A stretch of DNA of 64,000 bases from Primorskyibacter flagellatus. Lineage in GTDB: Bacteria; Pseudomonadota; Alphaproteobacteria; Rhodobacterales; Rhodobacteraceae. The notes beneath the pieces are model-generated. The model searched no databases. It was not told where the DNA came from and worked only from the letters and a program-made list of their open reading frames with translations. Both the position numbers and the translations under genes were made by a program. Below are positions 7,769-16,428 of the stretch, in pieces. Within the stretch, counting starts at the first letter, position 1. Every line of letters begins with the position of its first letter. The stretch spans positions 2,696,338 through 2,760,337 of the forward strand of contig NZ_BMFJ01000001.1 in assembly GCF_014638275.1 (NCBI RefSeq), in the 5' to 3' direction.

Positions 7769-9703
7769 TCACCCTTTCCCCTCCAGATACCGCCTCTTCG
7801 CCTCTTCCTGCCGGCCGAAGTCCCGCACCATTCCCTCGATGGCCACCTCGTCCGACTTGTCGGCATAGCGGAATTCCGAATCCGCGTAGCGGTTGATCTC
7901 CTGCACCACCATCTCCACGGTTATCGGCCTGCGCAGGTCCTCGATCATCGCGACCTTCTCCTCGTACCCCTTGAACAGGAACAGATCGGGCTGCTCCATC
8001 CACTCGTCCGGCAGTTCAAAATCCATCGCCCGGACCTTCACGGCGTCGGTGATGTTCTTGATCGCGCGGCCGGTGAACCTCGGGTCCGCCTCCTGAATCG
8101 CCTTCAGATAGGTGCCGAGCTTGGCAATCGTGTCGAAGCCGCCGATCTGCGCCTCCACACGGTCGAAAACCTCGACCAGCCCGGCCTCCTTCGGCCTCCC
8201 GTGCGCCTCGAAGGAGGCGGCGACGGCCTTCTGGATTGCCTGCGCGGCGTAAAGTTCGTGTTCCCCAAGCGGGATAGCGTGCTTCTTCCCCATGAGCAGG
8301 GCGAGGATGTCGATATAGTCCTCCCGCGTCTGCGGCCCGTCGACAAGGAACCGCGCCCCGGCACGCTGCCTTAACGCGTCATCCACGTTTTCGGGGTAGT
8401 TGGAGAACATGCCGAAGGTGCAGTTGCCGCGCACCACCGTGTTCGCCCCGGCAAAGGCCTCCATGAAGACGGCCGTCACCTCCTGCTGCCCGGCAGAGGA
8501 CTGGCGATCGCCCCGCTTGCCTGCGATCTGGTCGATGTCGTCGATGGTGCCGAAACCGATGACGGACGGGTCGAGTACGTTCTGCACGAAGGCCTTGGCG
8601 TTCTGGCCGGATTTGCCCTGATAGCTGTCGATATTGTCGATGCCGAAGTTCTGGTAGCGGAAGGGATAGCCCGCGTTCTGGCAATACTCGTTGATCAGCC
8701 CGGCCATCATCTGGATCAGCGTCGTTTTCCCCGTCCCCGGTGCGCCGTCGCCCATGAAGGTGAAGATGAAGCCGCCGAGGTCGGCGAAGGGATTCAGCCG
8801 CCGGTCGAAATCATAGGCCATCAGCATCTTGGCCAGCTTCATCGCCTGATACTTGGCGATGTGGTTGCCGACGACCTCATGCGGTTTCTTGAACTGCATG
8901 GTCAACGCCGGTCCGCCCGCCTTCCGCGCCGGGGTAAACCCGCGGATCGTCAGGTCGTCCGCCTCCACCCGCCAGGACGCGGCTGAGAAGGCGGCGACTC
9001 GCGGCATGCCATCCGCCCGCCGCGCGGCCTTCTCCATCAGCGCCTCGGCCCAGGCGGTCACGGTCGGGACCAGCTTTTCCTCGTCGCCCGTCGCATGCAC
9101 CGCCAGCGCCTGATCCAGCTGCCAGAGCGCGCCGTGCAGGGCGAGAGAGGCGTTGTCGGTCAGGAATTCTTCCACCTCCCCGACCTCGACGGAGACCTCG
9201 GAAGCGTGACCGGCGAGCAGCCAGACCAGTGCATTGGCCGAGGCATGCAGCACGATCAGCGCCTCCGCCTCCAGCAGCTCGGAAAACTCTGCCTTGCGGT
9301 CGGCTGCCAGAGCCCCCTCAAGGTTCTTCCGCTTCAGATCGGCCAGCCCGGTCCGTTCCGCGAACCCCTCGCCAAGCGCCAGCCCGATCGCCAGGCCCCG
9401 CCGCAGCGCCTGCAGAACCGCCGCCTGGCGCACCGACATCAGCGGGTCGTCGGCGTCGCAGGCCGATACACGGTCGATCAGGTGCACCCCTTCGGCGCGT
9501 GTCGTGCGCTGCGTCACCAGCCCCGGTGTGGTCGAGCGGAAGGCGCGGCGCGTGCCCACGCCCGGAGAGCGTTCCGGTGCCGCAACCGCCACCGCCTTCG
9601 CCACCCGGGGCGCATGGTCGAACCCGTCCAGAAGGGCCACGGCGGCGTCCAGGTGCCTTGCGATCTCTTCCTCGCGCAGCTCCATCAGGTCCGAAGTCAG
9701 CAC
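7769..9703 (-). CDS. AAA+ ATPase with long N-terminal helical domain
   Basis: A 644-residue protein. Residues 1-300 are mostly helical and match no family I know. The AAA+ module follows: Walker A GDGAPGTGKTT (318-328), Walker B region FGTIDDIDQIAG (about 384-395), a sensor-1-like NCTFGMFSNYP and an arginine-rich DDALRQRAGARF. A helical C-terminal lid region follows, ending REEAKRRYLEGKG-like. It should use ATP to remodel a protein partner. The start is GTG at 9703, with the recurrent intergenic element just upstream; an internal ATG six codons on is possible. Confidence 0.85.
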   Translation of the reverse strand: MLTSDLMELREEEIARHLDAAVALLDGFDHAPRVAKAVAVAAPERSPGVGTRRAFRSTTPGLVTQRTTRAEGVHLIDRVSACDADDPLMSVRQAAVLQALRRGLAIGLALGEGFAERTGLADLKRKNLEGALAADRKAEFSELLEAEALIVLHASANALVWLLAGHASEVSVEVGEVEEFLTDNASLALHGALWQLDQALAVHATGDEEKLVPTVTAWAEALMEKAARRADGMPRVAAFSAASWRVEADDLTIRGFTPARKAGGPALTMQFKKPHEVVGNHIAKYQAMKLAKMLMAYDFDRRLNPFADLGGFIFTFMGDGAPGTGKTTLIQMMAGLINEYCQNAGYPFRYQNFGIDNIDSYQGKSGQNAKAFVQNVLDPSVIGFGTIDDIDQIAGKRGDRQSSAGQQEVTAVFMEAFAGANTVVRGNCTFGMFSNYPENVDDALRQRAGARFLVDGPQTREDYIDILALLMGKKHAIPLGEHELYAAQAIQKAVAASFEAHGRPKEAGLVEVFDRVEAQIGGFDTIAKLGTYLKAIQEADPRFTGRAIKNITDAVKVRAMDFELPDEWMEQPDLFLFKGYEEKVAMIEDLRRPITVEMVVQEINRYADSEFRYADKSDEVAIEGMVRDFGRQEEAKRRYLEGKG

Positions 9704-9715
9704 TGCCCCCTCCCC

Positions 9716-9736
9716 TTCATCTTGTCAGAAATACTC
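9716..9736 (-). repeat. Intergenic GAGTATTT...CAAGATGAA element, copy 2
   Basis: Read leftward, the direction of transcription, it is GAGTATTTCTGACAAGATGA plus A, followed by AGGGGAGGGGG and the GTG start of the AAA+ gene 12 bp later. The GATGAAGGGGAGG end may double as its ribosome-binding region. Confidence 0.7.
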
Positions 9737-9752
9737 AACACACCACCCGCCA

Positions 9753-10877
9753 TCAGCGATAGCTCAGGACCCGGCCGCCCCGGCCAGCCACGAATTTCCG
9801 GATGCCGGCGAACCCCGGCGGATTGCGTTCGGCAAGCACCTGATAGGGGCGTTCGGGCAGGATGATCGCGCGGGTCTGTTCGCTGGCCCCGGTTTCGTTC
9901 CCGCCCGACAGCGGGTCGATGCGGAAGATCTCGCGCTCGTTGGTGCCGAACCAGCCGGCGCGCTCGGTGCGGACGCGGTCCGACACCAGCACCTCGTCCG
10001 TCCAGGCCAGCGCCCAGTCCTGCCCTTCGACCGATCCGGCATTCTCCAGAACGTCCCGAATTGGACCGGACTGCTGCGTGTAAGCGTGGGAATACATCGG
10101 GCCGATGTGGAACCGGCGCAGGCGTTTGGGGTGGAGTTCGTCGAAATCCTCGTCAAAGCCCTTGGCGATGGTCAACAGCTTCAGACCACCCAGGGACTGC
10201 GCCATCAGATGTGCCTGCACTTCGGGCCAGCGGCGTTCGTCACGGGGCAGCGCGGTCGGGTCGGTGTCCTCCAGTTCCATCAGGTAGATCACCGGCAGAT
10301 TCAGCTGGCTGTCATAAACCGACCAGTGCAGCAGATAGTGCCGCCGCTTCGGGTCGAGGTCGCCGAGCCAGATCGCCTCCGGGTCATTGCGCGCCCAGAA
10401 CAGGTTTCCGCGCAGCAGTTCCTCGTAATAAAGCCGCTGCGACAAGGCGAACTGCAGACGGGTCGGGATCGTCAGGTCGCCGATGATCTTGGCCAGCATG
10501 TCGCGCTTGAGTTCGTCGGCGGAGGGCATCTCGCGCAGGTGCCGGTCGGCCTGCTGCGCGTCGTTGGCCATGACCATCAGCTCCTGCGCCGCCGGAAACC
10601 CGCTTTCGTGGTTATCGATGGTGAGCGATCCGAAGAAGCGTCCGGTGTCGCGCCCGGTCAGCAGATACTTCATCGACAGGGCGCGGAAGGTGAAGGTCAG
10701 CGCGGTGAGGTGGCGGGTCAGCACCTCGGTCTCGCGGCGGGAGAGCGATTTTTCCGCCTCCATCACTCCGGCGACGCGGGCGAGATGGGCCATGATGCCC
10801 TCGAACTTCCGGAAATACCGGCGCGAAGAATAGGTATCGGAGAGGCCGACGTGATCGTTGGCGGGGGCGTCAGGCAT
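9753..10877 (-). CDS. Conserved helical protein of unknown function
   Basis: A 374-residue protein without signal peptide or membrane helix. It is mainly helical, with blocks such as YSSRRYFRKFEGI, RRETEVLTRHLTALTF and a later DWALAWTDEVLVSDR. No motif of a known enzyme is visible. It lies between the coiled-coil gene and the AAA+ ATPase on the same strand, 49 bp from the latter, and is probably expressed with both. I cannot assign a function; partner or adaptor of the ATPase is the natural guess from position. Confidence 0.75.
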   Translation of the reverse strand: MPDAPANDHVGLSDTYSSRRYFRKFEGIMAHLARVAGVMEAEKSLSRRETEVLTRHLTALTFTFRALSMKYLLTGRDTGRFFGSLTIDNHESGFPAAQELMVMANDAQQADRHLREMPSADELKRDMLAKIIGDLTIPTRLQFALSQRLYYEELLRGNLFWARNDPEAIWLGDLDPKRRHYLLHWSVYDSQLNLPVIYLMELEDTDPTALPRDERRWPEVQAHLMAQSLGGLKLLTIAKGFDEDFDELHPKRLRRFHIGPMYSHAYTQQSGPIRDVLENAGSVEGQDWALAWTDEVLVSDRVRTERAGWFGTNEREIFRIDPLSGGNETGASEQTRAIILPERPYQVLAERNPPGFAGIRKFVAGRGGRVLSYR

Positions 10878-10918
10878 GGGCGGACACTAGCGTAGCAAGG
10901 TACAGAGACGGCCCTCTC

Positions 10919-10967
10919 GCGGTTGCCTTGGCAACCGCTGCCGGGCGCAGATTGCTGTGCAATCTGC
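10919..10967. other. Two adjacent hairpins after the coiled-coil gene
   Basis: The first hairpin is GGTTGCC-TT-GGCAACC (about 10921-10936). The second is GCAGATTGC-TGT-GCAATCTGC (10947-10967), whose last base is the final base of the leftward TAG stop. Neither is followed by a T-run in either direction. They could slow RNA decay or terminate weakly between the coiled-coil gene and the next gene of the cluster. Confidence 0.55.
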
Positions 10968-12040
10968 TATCCATACAAATTCTTGTCGTGCTTCTCGACG
11001 ATCTGTTGGAACCGCCGGGCAAAGCGTTCGTCGGCCTTGGCCTTTTCCTCGAGAATTTTGCGGGCGAAGACCATGTGGCCCTCGTGCGCCTCCAGCATGT
11101 CGGCCATCCGGGCGTTGGTGGCCGCGCCGATCTGGGCCATGGCCTGCTGTGCCTGCTTGTCCGTCTCGGTCCCGATCTCGTTGATCTTGTGGGCGATGTC
11201 CTGCTGCTGCGCAGTCTTCAGCGACTTGGTCAGCGCGTCGTACAGCACGACCCGCTGCTTGGTATCGGTCTGCAGCTTGTTGATCAGGACCATCTGCGTC
11301 GCCGCCTGGTTCTGAAGGCTGTCGACCCAGCTCTTGCCCTTCTCGATATAGCGCTCCAGCGTCTGGGATTTGGCCAGCTTGACCTGTTCGTCCTGCACGA
11401 GTGCGTTGTATGTCTTGTTGAGGTCGGCCAGCTGCGTTTCCAGCTTGGTGCGCGCGGCGGCGTCCTGTTCGACACTGATCCTGTTCTCCAGCTCGATGAT
11501 CTTCGGGTCCATCGCGAGGATCTCCGCGCGCACGGCCTCAAGCTCTCCGACGGTGAATTCGCGTTCGTCCAGGGTGCCGGTGAGGTTGGTTTCCACCTTC
11601 TCCTTCTGGTCGTTCAGCACGGCGAGCTGGCCTTCCAGCAGCCGGGTGATGACGTCGGACTTGGCGATCAGGTCCTGAAGCTTGTCGTCGATGGAGGCGG
11701 TGCGGATGCGCTCCTGCCGCATCGAATCCGCCTTGGCCGAGGCGAAGATCCCGACGAAGCTTTCCCAGCCCGTCTTGGAGCGCATCTCGTCGAAATCCTT
11801 GGAGAACGCGGCGGTCACGTCGTCCAGGCCCATGATGAGTTCGGCGATGTTGGCGTTCATCACCTCGGTATGAGCGTGCACGTCCTGGAGCGTGGCGTTT
11901 TCGATGTCGATCGTCGCGTCCTCGCCGGCGGCCATCTTGGCCCGCGCGGTCTCGATCCGGCTGGTCAGTTCGGCGATCTTGCTCTGGGCCTCGGCGACCT
12001 GCGCCTGGCTTTCCCGAACCTGGGTTTCGAAATCGGACAT
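10967..12040 (-). CDS. Long coiled-coil protein of unknown function
   Basis: A 357-residue protein made almost wholly of heptad-rich helix, for example AQVAEAQSKIAELTSRIETA near the N-terminus and LENRISVEQDAAARTKLETQ mid-chain, with a short non-coiled break at KTGWESFVGIFASAK. There is no signal peptide, membrane helix or cysteine. Some resemblance in length and style to TelA-type proteins is noted, but none of their diagnostic motifs is clear. The start was placed at 12040 because GGAGA precedes it and the upstream extension is not helical. It heads the leftward cluster. Confidence 0.8.
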   Translation of the reverse strand: MSDFETQVRESQAQVAEAQSKIAELTSRIETARAKMAAGEDATIDIENATLQDVHAHTEVMNANIAELIMGLDDVTAAFSKDFDEMRSKTGWESFVGIFASAKADSMRQERIRTASIDDKLQDLIAKSDVITRLLEGQLAVLNDQKEKVETNLTGTLDEREFTVGELEAVRAEILAMDPKIIELENRISVEQDAAARTKLETQLADLNKTYNALVQDEQVKLAKSQTLERYIEKGKSWVDSLQNQAATQMVLINKLQTDTKQRVVLYDALTKSLKTAQQQDIAHKINEIGTETDKQAQQAMAQIGAATNARMADMLEAHEGHMVFARKILEEKAKADERFARRFQQIVEKHDKNLYG

Positions 12041-12212
12041 CGCTGTCTCCGTGTTGAAATGCCTCACCGATATGGGGGCAGTTAACGCGATTTGCACGGT
12101 TTCGTCATCGGTTTTCGCAGTCATGATATCCGGACTTTCAAGATCCGGGACCTTGCGGCACTGTTGCCGCGATTGACTCCGGATGAATTTCCGGCCGGAA
12201 GGGAGAGCATTG

Positions 12213-12770
12213 ATGAGAAAAGAGATTTTTGCGGTTGCCGTGACATTGTCCGCCATAGGCCTGTCGGCAAGCGCCGATGAGGTGACGGATACGCTGCAGA
12301 GTTCGCTCAAGGCCTATGAGGAAGGCGACCTGCAGTATGCGCTGGAGGAACTGGAATACGCCAAGCAGCTGATGCTGTCGATGAAGACGGAAGCGCTGAC
12401 CGTCTTCCTGCCAGAGGCACCCGACGGCTGGACCCGCGAGGTGAACACGGAAATGAACGCCGGGCTTGCCATGATGGGCGGCGGCGTCGGGGCGGAGGCG
12501 GAGTATTCCGGCGGCGGCGACAGCTTCACGATCACCATCCTTGCCGACAATCCAATGGTCGGTGCCATGGGCGCGATGATCACCAACGCCGCCGCTTACG
12601 GAGCAAAGGTGGAACGCGTGGGCCGCGAGAAGTTCATGGTGCAGGACGGCACGGTGCAGGGCCTGATCGACAACCGCATCCTCGTGAAGGCCGAGGGCGG
12701 GGATGTGGCAGAGATGCTGAAGGTCGTGGAGACCATCGACTTCCGCGAACTCGGCAGGTTCGGGAACTGA
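12213..12770 (+). CDS. Exported protein of unknown function
   Basis: A 185-residue protein with a clear signal peptide (MRKEIFAVAVTLSAIGLSASA, cut after about residue 21). The mature part begins with a helical TLQSSLKAYEEGDLQYALEE segment resembling a TPR-like helix pair, then a domain with VFLPEAPDGW and a Gly-rich GGGVGAEAEYSGGG stretch. No cysteines, so no lipobox. GGGAGAG is 6 bp upstream of the chosen ATG. It is divergent from the coiled-coil gene across 172 bp and may share its promoter region. Confidence 0.8.
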   Translation: MRKEIFAVAVTLSAIGLSASADEVTDTLQSSLKAYEEGDLQYALEELEYAKQLMLSMKTEALTVFLPEAPDGWTREVNTEMNAGLAMMGGGVGAEAEYSGGGDSFTITILADNPMVGAMGAMITNAAAYGAKVERVGREKFMVQDGTVQGLIDNRILVKAEGGDVAEMLKVVETIDFRELGRFGN

Positions 12771-12774
12771 TCCG

Positions 12775-13110
12775 GTGGCGCTGATCCCCGTCAATCCCTC
12801 GGGCGCGCCGGAAACGGAACGGCCAGACCCCGCGAAGGTGCTGGCGGGCGACCCCGTATTCACGACCTGGAACCTCGAGGACCGCGACGGACTTTACTGC
12901 GGCATCTGGGAATCGGCGCCGGGCAAATGGCGGATTTCCTACGACGAATGGGAATACTGCCGCATCCTCTCGGGCCGGTCCGTGATCGCGGAGGACGGCG
13001 GCGCGGCAGTGACCGTGACGGCGGGAGACAGTTTCGTCATCCCTCCGGGGTTCCGCGGGACGTGGGAGGTGCTGGAAACCACCCGGAAGGACTATGTGAT
13101 CCGGCTATGA
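12775..13110 (+). CDS. Cupin protein, DUF861 (EutQ-like) type
   Basis: A 111-residue single-cupin protein. It shows the Cupin_3 signature WRISYDEWEYCRILSGRSVI, GDSFVIPPGFRGTWEV and a terminal KDYVIRL. Such proteins are small beta-barrels and several are of unknown function. Translation starts at GTG 12775, four bases after the stop of the exported protein gene, and the stop overlaps the acetyltransferase ATG (ATGA), giving a three-gene run. Confidence 0.85.
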   Translation: MALIPVNPSGAPETERPDPAKVLAGDPVFTTWNLEDRDGLYCGIWESAPGKWRISYDEWEYCRILSGRSVIAEDGGAAVTVTAGDSFVIPPGFRGTWEVLETTRKDYVIRL

Positions 13111-13589
13111 CCGAGGTGTTCCGGCAGGCAGAGGAACGGGATGCAGCGGCCATTGCCGCGCTCTGGCATTCCGGGTGGATCGACGGGCACGGGCATTTTG
13201 CGCCGCCGTCGCTCTGGGCCGTGCGGACGGAGGAGTCGTTTCTCCTGCGGACCAACCGGCATCTGAGTCAGTTCCGGGTCGTCACCGGCGGCGACCGGCT
13301 GCTTGGCTTTCACCTGTGCAAGGGGGACGAGGTCAACCAGTTCTACCTTGCGCCGGAGGCCCGCGGTTCCGGTCTCGCCGGGCGGCTGATGACGGATGCG
13401 GAGACGCAGCAGCGCGCGGCCGGGCACAGCCTGATCTGGCTGGCCTGCGGGATCGGCAACGACCGCGCCCGGCGGTTCTACGAGAAAGCCGGGTGGCGCA
13501 TGGCCGGCACCCGTCAGGTCGAGGCCGAAACGGCAGAGGATCCGGTTACGCTGGAGATCTGGCGGATGGAAAAGGACCTCGTCCCTTAG
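13107..13589 (+). CDS. GNAT-family N-acetyltransferase
   Basis: A 160-residue GNAT enzyme that would move an acetyl group from acetyl-CoA to an amine. The acetyl-CoA binding motif A is seen as FYLAPEARGSGLAGRLM, and motif B as ACGIGNDRARRFYEKAGW. The substrate is unknown. It starts in the cupin gene stop (ATGA). A terminator follows 11 bp after the stop. Confidence 0.88.
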   Translation: MTEVFRQAEERDAAAIAALWHSGWIDGHGHFAPPSLWAVRTEESFLLRTNRHLSQFRVVTGGDRLLGFHLCKGDEVNQFYLAPEARGSGLAGRLMTDAETQQRAAGHSLIWLACGIGNDRARRFYEKAGWRMAGTRQVEAETAEDPVTLEIWRMEKDLVP

Positions 13590-13600
13590 GGCACCGATGC

Positions 13601-13636
13601 GCCGTTCGCCCTGGTTGCTGGCAAACGGCCTCTTTT
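13601..13636 (+). terminator. Rho-independent terminator after the acetyltransferase gene
   Basis: GCCGTTCGCC (13601-13610) pairs with GGCAAACGGC (13620-13629) with one mismatch, loop of nine bases, followed by CTCTTTT. It ends the rightward run and lies just before the 3' end of the converging VPLPA gene. Confidence 0.75.
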
Positions 13637-13653
13637 GGCAGGTGCCGGCCCGG

Positions 13654-14400
13654 TCAGTCGCGGGGACGGCGGCGCAGGGCCAACAGACCAAGCGCTCCGG
13701 CCAGAAGCGGCAGGCCCGCGGGAAGCGGAACGGCGGGGGCGGTGCCTCCGTTGCCGTTCTCTTCCTCCTCGACGAAGGGGGTCATCGTGCCGGAGAAGTA
13801 GGCGCATTCCAGTGCACGGTCATAGCTGGCCACAAGACCGCCATAGACCGAGTTGTAGGCCCACCAGGTGTTGTGGCAGGTGGCCGCGTTCGCAGTCAGG
13901 GTTTCATCCCCGGAATACAACCGGCTACCGTAGAAGCCGATGTAATCCAGGAACTGCGCGCCGGAGGTGTAGGCGCTGACGAACGTATTTCCGATGGTGT
14001 ATCCGTGCTGTTGTAACGGACCGCTGTAGATGCCGATTTCGGTGATCGTGTTGTTGCTGAACTGGAAGCCGGTTCCCGTGTAATAGGAACTGAACCCGTA
14101 GTAGTTGGTGGTGGGATAGGTCGGCCCCGGACGGATCGCGAGGCTGCCCGGCGCCACCGAATATCCCGGCGCGCCATGGGCGGAACGGTCGAAGTCCACG
14201 GCGAGCCCGGAGGGGCTGAATACCAGTTCCAGGTCAAAGTCCACGATCGTCTTCGCAGTGAGGTCGAATTCGACAAACCCCTTCAGCGTGCTGCTGGTGT
14301 CGGGCGTCACGGAGACCCAGTCGAGGGAATATTTCGCGGTGGCGGACAGGGCAGGCTGGGCTGCGGCGACAAGGGCGGCGGCAATAAGGACAGTCTTCAA
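13654..14400 (-). CDS. Exported surface protein with VPLPA-CTERM sorting signal
   Basis: A 248-residue protein with a signal peptide (residues 1-19, ending ALSA). The mature part is rich in Tyr, Ser, Thr, Gly and Asn, like extracellular beta-rich proteins, with two cysteines (TCHNTWW and ECAYF). The C-terminus is tripartite: VPLPAGLP, a hydrophobic helix LLAGALGLLAL and a basic RRRPRD tail. This is the VPLPA variant of PEP-CTERM signals, cut by an exosortase before delivery to the cell surface or matrix. No exosortase is in the window. It overlies a 180-bp gap before the creatinase stop. Confidence 0.85.
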   Translation of the reverse strand: MKTVLIAAALVAAAQPALSATAKYSLDWVSVTPDTSSTLKGFVEFDLTAKTIVDFDLELVFSPSGLAVDFDRSAHGAPGYSVAPGSLAIRPGPTYPTTNYYGFSSYYTGTGFQFSNNTITEIGIYSGPLQQHGYTIGNTFVSAYTSGAQFLDYIGFYGSRLYSGDETLTANAATCHNTWWAYNSVYGGLVASYDRALECAYFSGTMTPFVEEEENGNGGTAPAVPLPAGLPLLAGALGLLALRRRPRD

Positions 14401-14580
14401 GGTCTTCTCCGGAATGCGTTATCCGGCGAAATCTCAATGCCGGTGCGAAACATACGCATCAGTTCGGAGACGGAGTCAAATCCGTTTCACATGCCTGTAC
14501 ACCTTTTGCGAAGAAACCTGTCCGGCGGAATCATGACTGTTGCCGAAGGGCGGACAATCCGACCGACAGACAGGAATTAT

Positions 14581-15789
14581 TCAGAGCGGGATGACATTAT
14601 GTTCAGGCCCGTACGGGAACCCTGTGATGTTCTCGTTCGCCTCTGCCGTGATGACAAGGATGTCATGTTCGCGATAGCCCCCTGCCCCGGGCATGCCCTG
14701 CGGCAGGGTCAGCATCGGCTCCATCGAGATGACCATTCCGGGCTCCAATACCGTGTCGATGTCCTCACGCAGTTCAAGTCCTGCCTCGCGCCCGTAGTAG
14801 TGGGACAGCACCCCGAAGGAATGACCGTATCCGAAAGTGCGGTACTGCAGCAGATCGCGTCCCGCGAAGAAGTCATTGATCGCATGGGTGACCCCGGCGC
14901 AGGAGGCACCGGGTTTCAGCAGACTCATCCCGAGTTCGTGGGCGGCGACATTGGCCTCCCATATCGCCAGCGAGGCCGGGTCGGGGTCACCCAGGAACAG
15001 GGTCCTCTCAAGCGCGGTGTAGTAACCCGAGATCATGGGAAAGGTGTTTAGGGACAGGATGTCGCCCGGTACCAGCCGCCGCGCGGTGACGGGATTATGA
15101 GCGCCGTCGGTGTTCAGCCCGGACTGGAACCAGACCCAGGTGTCGCGATATTCGGCGTCGGGAAAGCGCGCGGCGATCTCAAGCTCCATCGCGTCGCGTC
15201 CGGCCATGGCGATATCGATCTCGCGCGCGCCTTCGCGGATCACTGCGCGGATGGCTTCACCGCCGATGTCCGCCACCTGCGCGCCCTGCCGTATCAGGGC
15301 GATTTCGGCCGGGGACTTGTGCATCCGCTGACGCATGGTGGCCGGGGCGATATCGATCATGGCGAGGGGCGAGAGGAAGTCCTCCATCCTTTCGCGCTGC
15401 GTGACGGTCAGGTGGTCGCCCTCGTAGCCGATGACCTGCCGCTCCCCCGCGACATGGGCAACCGCGCGCCAGAAATTGTCCCGCGCCCAGTCAGTGTAGG
15501 TAAGGCTGTCGCCATGGCTCCTCCGCCCCGGCTGCCCGGCGTCGATCCCGGCACTGATGGTCACGCAGTCCGTCGCGGTCACGACCAGCGCGTAGGGCCG
15601 ACCGAAGGCACAGTAGAGGAAGCCCGAGTGATAGGCGATATTGTGCATCGAGGTCAGGACGGCGGCGTGCAGGTTCTGTTCCGACAGGATGCGGCGCAGG
15701 CCCTTGAGGCGCGCTTCGTATTCGATTTCGGCAAAGGGCAGCGGGGCCTTGTCCCCGTTCACGATGCGGGAATGGGCTGGTCGGGTCAT
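14581..15789 (-). CDS. Creatinase (creatine amidinohydrolase)
   Basis: A 402-residue enzyme of the M24 pita-bread fold, hydrolysing creatine to sarcosine and urea. It follows the Pseudomonas putida creatinase closely: FLYCAFGRPYALVVT, the NTDGAHNPVT block with the catalytic histidine (about residue 230), FGYGHSFGVLSHYYGREAGL, MEPMLTLPQGMPGAGGYREH and a terminal PYGPEHN. Length equals the family norm. The start at 15789 has AGGAG just upstream. No creatininase, urease or sarcosine oxidase lies nearby, so its products must be used by genes elsewhere. Confidence 0.92.
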   Translation of the reverse strand: MTRPAHSRIVNGDKAPLPFAEIEYEARLKGLRRILSEQNLHAAVLTSMHNIAYHSGFLYCAFGRPYALVVTATDCVTISAGIDAGQPGRRSHGDSLTYTDWARDNFWRAVAHVAGERQVIGYEGDHLTVTQRERMEDFLSPLAMIDIAPATMRQRMHKSPAEIALIRQGAQVADIGGEAIRAVIREGAREIDIAMAGRDAMELEIAARFPDAEYRDTWVWFQSGLNTDGAHNPVTARRLVPGDILSLNTFPMISGYYTALERTLFLGDPDPASLAIWEANVAAHELGMSLLKPGASCAGVTHAINDFFAGRDLLQYRTFGYGHSFGVLSHYYGREAGLELREDIDTVLEPGMVISMEPMLTLPQGMPGAGGYREHDILVITAEANENITGFPYGPEHNVIPL

Positions 15790-15985
15790 GGAGGTCTCCT
15801 GTTCGGCCCCGGCGTACAGGGCGGCAGTCCCGATACGGGAGGCCGGAGAGTCGGACGACGCCATCGTCCGGGCCATGGCCACCGCTAGCACGCGGTGCGG
15901 AGTCTGTGGAGCGGAATTTTCCGGTTGCACCGGCTGCACGGCGCAGGTCAGGTGTCGGCGGTTCCGCAAGGTTGAAAGGTCCGCC

Positions 15986-16348
15986 ATGGTCAAGCTGAAG
16001 CGCGTCAATATTCCCGATAAGCTCGGGATGTTCTCCTCTCACTGGGATCCGCATGTCGTTGCGCAGTACAACGGCAATGACATCATGGTTGTGAAATTCG
16101 CCGGCGAGTTTCCGTTCCACAAACACGACGACAGCGACGACTTCTTCCTGATCCTGTCGGGGGAGGTGGTTCTGGACGGGGAAGACGGCGACTCCGTCAC
16201 GCTTGGACCCGGCGAACTCTGCGTTGTGCCGAAGGGGATGATGCACCGGCCGCGCGCAAAGCAGGAAGCGCAGGTCCTGCTGATCGAACCCGCGGGAGAG
16301 CCTAACACCGGCGATCCGGCGACGGCGGCGAAGAAACCGCATATCTGA
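15986..16348 (+). CDS. Cupin-domain protein
   Basis: A 120-residue single-domain cupin. The first cupin motif is FPFHKHDDSDDFFLILSGEV, with two histidines and a likely glutamate or aspartate metal ligand, and the second is GPGELCVVPKGMMHRPRA with the third histidine. It could bind a divalent metal. GAAAGG lies upstream of the ATG. It is divergent from creatinase across 196 bp, so a shared promoter region is possible, but a role in creatine use is only a guess. Confidence 0.85.
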   Translation: MVKLKRVNIPDKLGMFSSHWDPHVVAQYNGNDIMVVKFAGEFPFHKHDDSDDFFLILSGEVVLDGEDGDSVTLGPGELCVVPKGMMHRPRAKQEAQVLLIEPAGEPNTGDPATAAKKPHI

Positions 16349-16357
16349 CGGGGAAAA

Positions 16358-16416
16358 GGGGCGCTGCCCCTCGGCGCGTGCCGCGCCTCACCCCGGAGTA
16401 TTTCCGGCAAGATGAA
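16358..16416 (+). repeat. Intergenic GAGTATTT...CAAGATGAA element, copy 3, with hairpin
   Basis: A GGGGC-GCT-GCCCC hairpin (16358-16370) is followed, after about 25 bases of GC-rich spacer, by GAGTATTTCCGGCAAGATGA plus A (16396-16416). The ATG of the P1 peptidase gene comes 13 bp later, with GGGGACGGA between. This is the full bipartite form. Confidence 0.7.
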
Positions 16417-16428
16417 GCAGGGGACGGA

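Noticed and set aside
6166..7896. A 576-codon plus-strand frame over the DUF6638-like gene
   Set aside because: No recognisable motifs; it runs through the MITE-like repeat and into the next gene, as chance frames do.
10919..10967. Rho-independent terminator after the coiled-coil gene
   Set aside because: Two good hairpins are present but no T-run follows on either strand, so only hairpins are reported.
10967..12040. TelA-type toxic-anion (tellurite) resistance protein
   Set aside because: Length and coiled-coil content are similar, but the diagnostic family motifs could not be found, so no resistance role is claimed.
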